Positions 55,398-61,259 of a DNA stretch of 64,000 bases are shown here, in pieces. The DNA is from Verrucomicrobiota bacterium (GTDB lineage: Bacteria > Verrucomicrobiota > Verrucomicrobiia > Chthoniobacterales > Xiphinematobacteraceae): contig JAHFTB010000009.1 of NCBI GenBank assembly GCA_023269545.1, positions 32,685-96,684 of the forward strand, written 5' to 3'. The notes below the pieces were generated by a model, which saw only the letters and a program-made list of their open reading frames with translations, had not been told where the DNA came from and searched no databases. Position 1 is the first letter of the stretch, and each line of letters opens with the position of its first letter. The position numbers and the translations under genes are program-made.

Positions 55398-56183
55398 TCA
55401 AATAGTAATACCCGCTAATTCAGAGGAAAATTTCTGCATTTCCTCTCCACCCGCCATGAGGTCCAACAGTTTGTCTTTAGTAATGGTCTCTTTTGTAAAG
55501 GTGCCATGTGAATGGCCACGATTCAGCAGTGTGAAGGAATCGCCGATCGGATAGGCGTGTTGAACGTTGTGTGTAATAAAAATCACGGAAATTCCACGCT
55601 CGCGAGCGCGATGGATCAATTTGAGAACATTACAACTTTGTTTCACACCAAGAGCCGCCGTGGGTTCATCAAGAACCAATACACGAGCTCCAAAGTAAAT
55701 CGCTCGCGCAATGGCTAAGCATTGTTTTTCACCGCCCGACATATTGGCAATGAGTTGATGCGGATCGCGCACGCGGATGCCCATTTCAGCCAACTGCGCT
55801 TGAGCCACTTCAGCGGCATAGGGAATATCCATCCCGCGGAAAAACCTGAAGTAATGTTTGATGGGTTCTCGGCCAAGAAAAAAATTGCGTGTGACACTCA
55901 TCAAGGGGACCAATGCAAGGTCTTGATAAACTGTGGCAATCCCTCGATCGAGTGCGTCTTTGGGGGATTGAAAGTGCATGGCCTCGCCTTCAAAAAAATA
56001 TTGTCCCGCATTCGGGATATGAACTCCGGCGAGTGTCTTAATTAGAGTGGACTTGCCAGCACCATTATCACCTAAGAGACAGTGCACTTCTCCTCGACGC
56101 AAGCGCAAGGTGACGTTCTTTAATGCAATAATATTACCGAAGTATTTACTGACATTTTCAAGAGCAAGAATGGTATCTGTCAT
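55398..56183 (-). CDS. Sugar ABC transporter ATP-binding protein
   Basis: Single-domain ATPase (261 aa), energising uptake with the adjacent permease. Walker A LLGDNGAGKSTLIKTL near residue 35, signature MSGGEKQCLAIARA near 145, Walker B VLVLDEPTAALG and switch His in VIFITHN. Unlike RbsA-type ATPases (about 500 aa, two domains), it has one domain, as in FrcA-type systems, and should work as a homodimer. It is 5 bp after the permease gene and 6 bp before iolC, hence inositol uptake. Confidence 0.92.
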   Translation of the reverse strand: MTDTILALENVSKYFGNIIALKNVTLRLRRGEVHCLLGDNGAGKSTLIKTLAGVHIPNAGQYFFEGEAMHFQSPKDALDRGIATVYQDLALVPLMSVTRNFFLGREPIKHYFRFFRGMDIPYAAEVAQAQLAEMGIRVRDPHQLIANMSGGEKQCLAIARAIYFGARVLVLDEPTAALGVKQSCNVLKLIHRARERGISVIFITHNVQHAYPIGDSFTLLNRGHSHGTFTKETITKDKLLDLMAGGEEMQKFSSELAGITI

Positions 56184-56188
56184 GGAGA

Positions 56189-57415
56189 TTAATTATTTTG
56201 GGTCACTCGGTTGCGTATAAAAGTATTGAAGACCACTGCTAAAAGAAGCATGGCGCCAAGAAAGACACGAAACCAATCAGAGCTAATATTAGTATAGGTA
56301 ATACCAATCTGCACCACTCCGAAAATGACAGCGCCGAAGCAGGCTCCTACCACGGATCCAAAGCCTCCGGACAGCAGGCATCCGCCGATCACTGCCGCAA
56401 TGATTGCTTCAAACTCTTTTTGCAGTCCACGATCTGCTGCTGCAGAACCGATATCGGAGACCTGTAATACCGCAAAGAGGCATGCGCAGAAAGCAGTAAA
56501 AATAAAGAGTAAAATTTTCACCTTATTTACTGGTACACCCACATTTCTCGCCGCATAAGCATCGCCACCTACGGCGTAAATCCAATTTCCGAATGGGGTC
56601 TTTCCCAGTATTAAAGCGGCAATGGCAGCCAATCCGATCCACCACACAATTACCTTTGGAATTCCGTCCAGCAGCGGCGTGCCATCGGCGACGAGCGGCA
56701 ACCAGCCCACATGGCTTAACCAGCCGAACAGACTGTGCCCCACGACGCCCTGAAACAGCGTGCTCGCCAACCAATCCTTTTCCACTAAATCTCCCACTCC
56801 GCTGACGACCGTTCGATTTGCAAAGGTAATGGAGAGGGCGAGTGTCAGACCACGCAAAATAAATAGGAAAGCCAGTGTGACAATAAATGAGGGAAGTTTT
56901 GTTTTGATGACTAAATATCCATTCAGCGCACCCAGAGCCATGGAAGCGGCAAATGCCATTAGAATAGAGAGCCAGATCGGCCAATGAAAATAAACAGAGG
57001 GAATAGCTTCTATCATGCCGGAAAATCCGATCATGGAACCGATCGAAAGATCGTATTCACCGCCAATCATGAGAACCGCCGCACCCACTGCAATAATACC
57101 GAGATAAGCAGACACTTGTGCCCAATTAATAATACCGTCCGGACGGAATATCCCCGAATTCCCAGCAAGAATTGCAAAAATAACAAAGACAAGGATGGTA
57201 CCAAAAACCGCTGCAAATGCCGGGCGCTTTAACTGACGTTGAAACCAAGAGCTTTTACGAAGACGTTCGTCTGATCCGGAAGAGGGGAGGGGGAACGGTG
57301 CTCCTTTATCAGAGGGAAGGGGGGCTTTCTCTAATGGGAACCGATTATTGATCGTGCTATTCCTGTCGAGAGTTCCATTGCTGATATGATTTGTTTTCTG
57401 GGAAGAACTCATCAT
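56189..57415 (-). CDS. Sugar ABC transporter permease (probable inositol)
   Basis: Inner-membrane channel of the ribose/xylose/inositol type (BPD_transp_2). About 408 aa with ten hydrophobic helices; an N-terminal cytoplasmic extension of about 75 residues rich in Ser, Asn and Pro precedes helix 1 (AAVFGTILVFVIFAILAGN). IGGEYDLSIGSMIGFSGM is the conserved coupling region, with GGDAYAARNVGVPVNKVKIL and AAVIGGCLLSGGFGSVVGA further on. ATG at 57415 or 57412; a TTG further upstream is unlikely. It is the first gene of the iol unit, divergent from the RpiR-type regulator. Confidence 0.92.
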   Translation of the reverse strand: MMSSSQKTNHISNGTLDRNSTINNRFPLEKAPLPSDKGAPFPLPSSGSDERLRKSSWFQRQLKRPAFAAVFGTILVFVIFAILAGNSGIFRPDGIINWAQVSAYLGIIAVGAAVLMIGGEYDLSIGSMIGFSGMIEAIPSVYFHWPIWLSILMAFAASMALGALNGYLVIKTKLPSFIVTLAFLFILRGLTLALSITFANRTVVSGVGDLVEKDWLASTLFQGVVGHSLFGWLSHVGWLPLVADGTPLLDGIPKVIVWWIGLAAIAALILGKTPFGNWIYAVGGDAYAARNVGVPVNKVKILLFIFTAFCACLFAVLQVSDIGSAAADRGLQKEFEAIIAAVIGGCLLSGGFGSVVGACFGAVIFGVVQIGITYTNISSDWFRVFLGAMLLLAVVFNTFIRNRVTQNN

Positions 57416-57590
57416 GATTCTTGAGGTTGATTTGGGATGCTCTGCCAACCTTCGGGGAGGATTTTGGTTTTTTTGAACGTAAGCCAAATTCTATAAAACG
57501 CAAAATAAATTGCAAATTTTGTTATAATAGAAATTTTATTCTATTTCGCTTGAGTTTTTCTATTATCTGCCTCAAATTTGCCAGGCATTT
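57416..57590. promoter_or_regulatory. Divergent iol promoter/operator region
   Basis: 175 bp between the permease and regulator starts. AATAGAA (57526-57532) and TTCTATT (57539-57545) form an inverted repeat with a 6-bp spacer. Further half-sites TTCTATA (57489-57495) and TTCTATT (57558-57564) flank it. Repeated half-sites in a divergent gap beside an RpiR-family regulator make this the likely operator for both iol units. The region is very A/T-rich. Confidence 0.5.
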
Positions 57591-58442
57591 ATGGTGCTCC
57601 CTAATACCGTTGATGGTCTCAACCAGAAAATCGTAGATACCTATGAGAGTCTGCCAAAACAGTTAAAGAGTATTGCAAATTATATTATTCAACACGGTTC
57701 GAGTGTGGCGGTAGACCGAGTGAGTGATATTGCCAAAGCTTGTGAGGTACAGAATTCAGCAATCATCCGATTTGCTAAGAACTTGGGATTTAATGGCTTC
57801 AGCGATATGCAGGCTATTTTTCGGAAAAACTATACCGAACGCAATGCTCCCATCCAAAATTACCAGCAGCGTATTCGCCGACTTGTTAATACCCGATCCA
57901 CAGCACGCATAGCCACAGCTGCGGAAGTGGCACAGGAATTTATCGAAGGATGTCGTCAAGGTATTGGCGAACTTACCTTGAATGCGGAGGACTTTGAAAT
58001 TGCTGTGATGCTACTTCACAAAGCCGAGACGATTTATACTATCGGAGTCCGTCGATCCTTTGCCGCCGCCTTTTACCTCACCTATGCGATGCAGCGTGCA
58101 AGAAAGCGCGTGATTCTTCTTTCCGGCATGGGAGGTATGATGGAACAACAAATTTCCGGAATGCGCAAAGGCGATGTATTAATTGCTACTAGCTTTTATC
58201 CCTATGGGAAAGAAACCCAGCGTTGCATTCATCTCGCAAGCGAAAAAAAGGTCGATATTTTAGCGATTACCGATGGTTGCCTGGCTCCTTTTCATCGCTA
58301 TTTAAAAGTATTATTACCTGTGAAAGAGGGGACTGCTTTGGGGTTTCGTTCGCTAACAAACACATTATGCCTTTGTCAGGCGCTCGTCATTGCACTTGCA
58401 TATAAACACGACCATCCTTCATTTGACTCAGACTATGATTAA
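57591..58442 (+). CDS. RpiR-family transcriptional regulator (SIS domain), probable iol regulator
   Basis: N-terminal HTH_6 domain (residues 1-80: LPKQLKSIANYIIQHGSSVAVDRVSDIAKACEVQNSAIIRFAKNLGF) and a C-terminal SIS sugar-phosphate-binding domain (residues about 120-260: ETIYTIGVRRSFAAAFYLTYA, DVLIATSFYPYGKETQ). 283 aa, normal for RpiR/MurR regulators. The effector is probably a phosphorylated inositol intermediate such as 5-dehydro-2-deoxygluconate 6-phosphate; this follows from context only. Its stop overlaps the iolG start by 8 bp, so regulator and dehydrogenase are made together. Confidence 0.92.
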   Translation: MVLPNTVDGLNQKIVDTYESLPKQLKSIANYIIQHGSSVAVDRVSDIAKACEVQNSAIIRFAKNLGFNGFSDMQAIFRKNYTERNAPIQNYQQRIRRLVNTRSTARIATAAEVAQEFIEGCRQGIGELTLNAEDFEIAVMLLHKAETIYTIGVRRSFAAAFYLTYAMQRARKRVILLSGMGGMMEQQISGMRKGDVLIATSFYPYGKETQRCIHLASEKKVDILAITDGCLAPFHRYLKVLLPVKEGTALGFRSLTNTLCLCQALVIALAYKHDHPSFDSDYD

Positions 58443-59439
58443 AGTTGCCCTCTTTGGTATCGGTCGCATCGGCCGTATTCATGCAAATAATATTACGCAG
58501 CATACTCTTGCGCAGATCAAATATTTTGTGGACCCTCATTCCCCGGATATAGCGGAATTTGCAAAATCCTTTGACGCCACTGCAGCGGATACGGATACCG
58601 TACTCGGCGATCCGGAAATCCAAGCAATAGTGATCTGCTCGAGTACCGACACTCATGCGGACCTCCTCCTCAGATCCTCTCAAGCAGGGAAGGCGATTTT
58701 TTGCGAAAAACCTATCGATCTCGACATCCAACGTGCGCGACGCTGTGAGCAGGCAGTACGCGATGCGGGGGTGACTTGTATGGTAGGATTTCAACGTCGT
58801 TTCGACCCCACCTTCGAAAGTTTAAAAAAGCGCCTCGACGCCGGCGAAATTGGCATTCCGGAAATGCTCACCATTACTAGTCGAGATTTATCGCCTCCCC
58901 CCCTCTCCTATGTCAATTGCTCAGGAGGTATTTTCCGCGACATGCTGATTCATGATTTTGACATTTTTCGTTGGATTATGGGAGCTGAAGCCGAAACCCT
59001 TTATGCAACCGGTAGCTGCCTGATTGTTCCGGAATATCAAACAGCGGGTGATATGGATTCCGCTGTGGTGACTATCCGTAGCCAAACGGGAATCCTTTGC
59101 CAGATCAATGCCAGTCGCCGTGCTGAGTATGGTTATGATCAACGATTTGAAGTGTTGGGCAGCAAGGGGATGTTACAGGCCGGAAATCATCGTCCCACCG
59201 AGGTAATTGCAGCGACTGCACAAGGGATTTCCACTGATTGCACGGAACCGTTTTTCCTTGAGCGCTACCGTATAGCTTACACAATGGAGCTGAAGCACTT
59301 CTTTAATGCTCTGACAACTGGCGCTCCCGTACGTACCACCATCACCGATGCCATCAAGGCTCAAGAGCTTTCGGAAGCTGCAGTACATTCGTGGAAAGAG
59401 GGTTGTGTCGTAAAAATCAAAAGCTCATCGACAACTTGA
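58435..59439 (+). CDS. iolG: Inositol 2-dehydrogenase
   Basis: Gfo/Idh/MocA enzyme oxidising myo-inositol to 2-keto-myo-inositol with NAD, the entry step of the pathway. Rossmann motif VALFGIGRIGRIHANNI at the N-terminus, EKPIDLD near residue 95, and the catalytic region GGIFRDMLIHDFDIFRWIMG near residue 165 (Lys-Asp-His type triad as Lys in EKP, then Asp and His). 334 aa. The start at 58435 overlaps the regulator stop; the earlier in-frame codons lie in the regulator gene. With iolE, D, B, C and A on the other strand, the pathway is complete. Confidence 0.93.
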   Translation: MIKVALFGIGRIGRIHANNITQHTLAQIKYFVDPHSPDIAEFAKSFDATAADTDTVLGDPEIQAIVICSSTDTHADLLLRSSQAGKAIFCEKPIDLDIQRARRCEQAVRDAGVTCMVGFQRRFDPTFESLKKRLDAGEIGIPEMLTITSRDLSPPPLSYVNCSGGIFRDMLIHDFDIFRWIMGAEAETLYATGSCLIVPEYQTAGDMDSAVVTIRSQTGILCQINASRRAEYGYDQRFEVLGSKGMLQAGNHRPTEVIAATAQGISTDCTEPFFLERYRIAYTMELKHFFNALTTGAPVRTTITDAIKAQELSEAAVHSWKEGCVVKIKSSSTT

Positions 59440-59509
59440 TAGAGAAGCCCGTAGCAAGAGAAAGAAAAGAATAGCCAAAAACAGACTATTTCTATAGGAA
59501 TACAGGGAT

Positions 59510-61153
59510 ATGGAAGAAATCATTCCTAATTTTGCCGCCGTCAAACAGGGGCTGGTTCCTGTGACTCCACAAGAAAAAATCAAACTGGAGAAAGATGGCC
59601 TGGATGTCATACATGACATCTCGCGATTTGCAAAATTAGGCTTTGGATCCATTCCTGAAGACGACTTTGATCGTCTGAAGTGGTATGGGGTCTATCGCCA
59701 AAAGCCCAAAGACAGCGGTTACTTTATGCTGCGCACCAAAGTTCCAGGTGGCCGCATTACCCCTAAACAAGCCGGAGTGCTTTCGCAGATTGCAGATGAT
59801 TTTGCCCATGGATTTTGTGATATCACTACAAGACAAACTATTCAGTTCCACTGGTTACGAATCGAGGATATCCCAGAAATTTTTGAACGCCTTGATGCTG
59901 TCGGAATTACTACCAGTGGTGCTTGTGGGGACGACACGCGCAATGTCACTGGCTGCCCCGTTTCCGGACTCAATCCGGAAGAAACTTTAGATGCGATTCC
60001 TCAGTTGCTCGAAATCAATCGCAACCTGACGAACAATCGGGAATTTTCCAATTTGCCTCGCAAATACAAATTGAGCATCTCCGGCTGCCATCTTCACTGC
60101 TCCCAACCAGACATTAATTGCGTAGGATTTTTTGGTCTTCGCAATGCTGCTGGCGAACCCGGTTATGGGGTGAAAGTGGGCGGAGGCCTTTCTTCGGCTC
60201 CCCATTTAGCTCAGACACTTCCGGTATGGATGGCACCTGACAAGGTGTGGCCCGTAACCAAAGCTCTCAGTGAAATCTATCGTGACGAAGGCTACCGGGC
60301 TAAAAGGAACCGTGCTCGATTTAAATTTTTAGTAGCAGACTGGGGGGTGAAACGCATACTTGCAGAACTAGAAAAGCATCTCGGTTTTTCGCTTGCGCAT
60401 CAGGAAAAGTTTTCATTTCCGGAAGATCCTGAGTCAGATCACATGGGGATTCATCCGCAGAAGCAGCAGGACGGTGTGGAAGGGCGCCTTTATTGGGTGG
60501 GGATCTCTTTTCCGGGTGGACGTTTGCGTAACGGCCAATTAGCAGTTATCGGAAAAATCGCTGCCCGATATGCTCAACCAGGTTTGGGAGAAATTCGATT
60601 TACTAATAAGCAGAACCTCATTCTCTCTCATATTCCCGAAGCTCATTTGCCTGCTCTGAAGCAGGATCTTTCCGAAGCAGGATTGGCTTATGAAGCCTCT
60701 AATTTTAGAAAAGGATGTGTGTCTTGCACAGGAATCGAATTCTGTAACCTAGCTGTTGCGGAAACGAAAAACCGCATGATTTCTCTGGTAAGCCAACTGG
60801 AAACTATGAGTGGTTGGTATCAGGATAAAATCCGCATTCACTTTAGTGGATGTCCTTCCAGTTGTGGTCAGCATCAAATTGCTGATATAGGACTTCGAGG
60901 TGCGCGAACGAAAATGGAGGGGAAAATGGTGGATGCCTATGATCTCTTTGTCGGAGGCCGACTCGGCAACCGGCGCCGTTTTAACGAACTGCTCAAAGGC
61001 AAGATCTTGGCTTCCGAGGTGCATGTGGCCATCAATGCTCTCCTGAAGTATTACGATGCACATAAGCAGGGTTCGGAAACCTTCTCTGATTTCTGCGAGC
61101 GTCTTCCTCGAGAAGAGCTGTTGTCTGCGCTTCCAGCTGGAGTGTCAAAATAA
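59510..61153 (+). CDS. nirA: Ferredoxin-nitrite reductase-type siroheme enzyme
   Basis: Siroheme/[4Fe-4S] reductase of about 547 aa. Duplicated ferrodoxin-like halves (GGRITPKQAGVLSQIADDF and GGRLRNGQLAVIGKIA) each lead into a nitrite/sulfite reductase domain. The cluster ligands are CTGIEFC near residue 407 and GCPSSCG near residue 448. CTGxxFC is the nitrite-type form (sulfite reductases usually differ), and RQTIQFHWLRIEDIPEIFERL also fits NirA. It would reduce nitrite to ammonium using ferredoxin. No nitrate reductase, transporter or cob/cys siroheme gene is adjacent, and it stands alone. Sulfite reduction is a lesser alternative. Confidence 0.88.
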   Translation: MEEIIPNFAAVKQGLVPVTPQEKIKLEKDGLDVIHDISRFAKLGFGSIPEDDFDRLKWYGVYRQKPKDSGYFMLRTKVPGGRITPKQAGVLSQIADDFAHGFCDITTRQTIQFHWLRIEDIPEIFERLDAVGITTSGACGDDTRNVTGCPVSGLNPEETLDAIPQLLEINRNLTNNREFSNLPRKYKLSISGCHLHCSQPDINCVGFFGLRNAAGEPGYGVKVGGGLSSAPHLAQTLPVWMAPDKVWPVTKALSEIYRDEGYRAKRNRARFKFLVADWGVKRILAELEKHLGFSLAHQEKFSFPEDPESDHMGIHPQKQQDGVEGRLYWVGISFPGGRLRNGQLAVIGKIAARYAQPGLGEIRFTNKQNLILSHIPEAHLPALKQDLSEAGLAYEASNFRKGCVSCTGIEFCNLAVAETKNRMISLVSQLETMSGWYQDKIRIHFSGCPSSCGQHQIADIGLRGARTKMEGKMVDAYDLFVGGRLGNRRRFNELLKGKILASEVHVAINALLKYYDAHKQGSETFSDFCERLPREELLSALPAGVSK

Positions 61154-61155
61154 AC

Positions 61156-61181
61156 ATTCTCCGGCATGGCCGTGTGAGAAT
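61156..61181 (+). terminator. Stem-loop directly after nirA
   Basis: ATTCTC-CGGC-ATG-GCCG-TGT-GAGAAT: a 10-bp stem with a 3-nt bulge and 3-nt loop starting 2 bp after the nirA stop codon. There is no following U-run. It may mark the transcript end or stabilise it. Confidence 0.4.
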
Positions 61182-61259
61182 AAAGAGCTACCAAAACCAG
61201 TGAAGACCTCAGGGAGTATTCGCTGGTGATAGGAATTCCGTACTATAAAGAAGCTCCGG

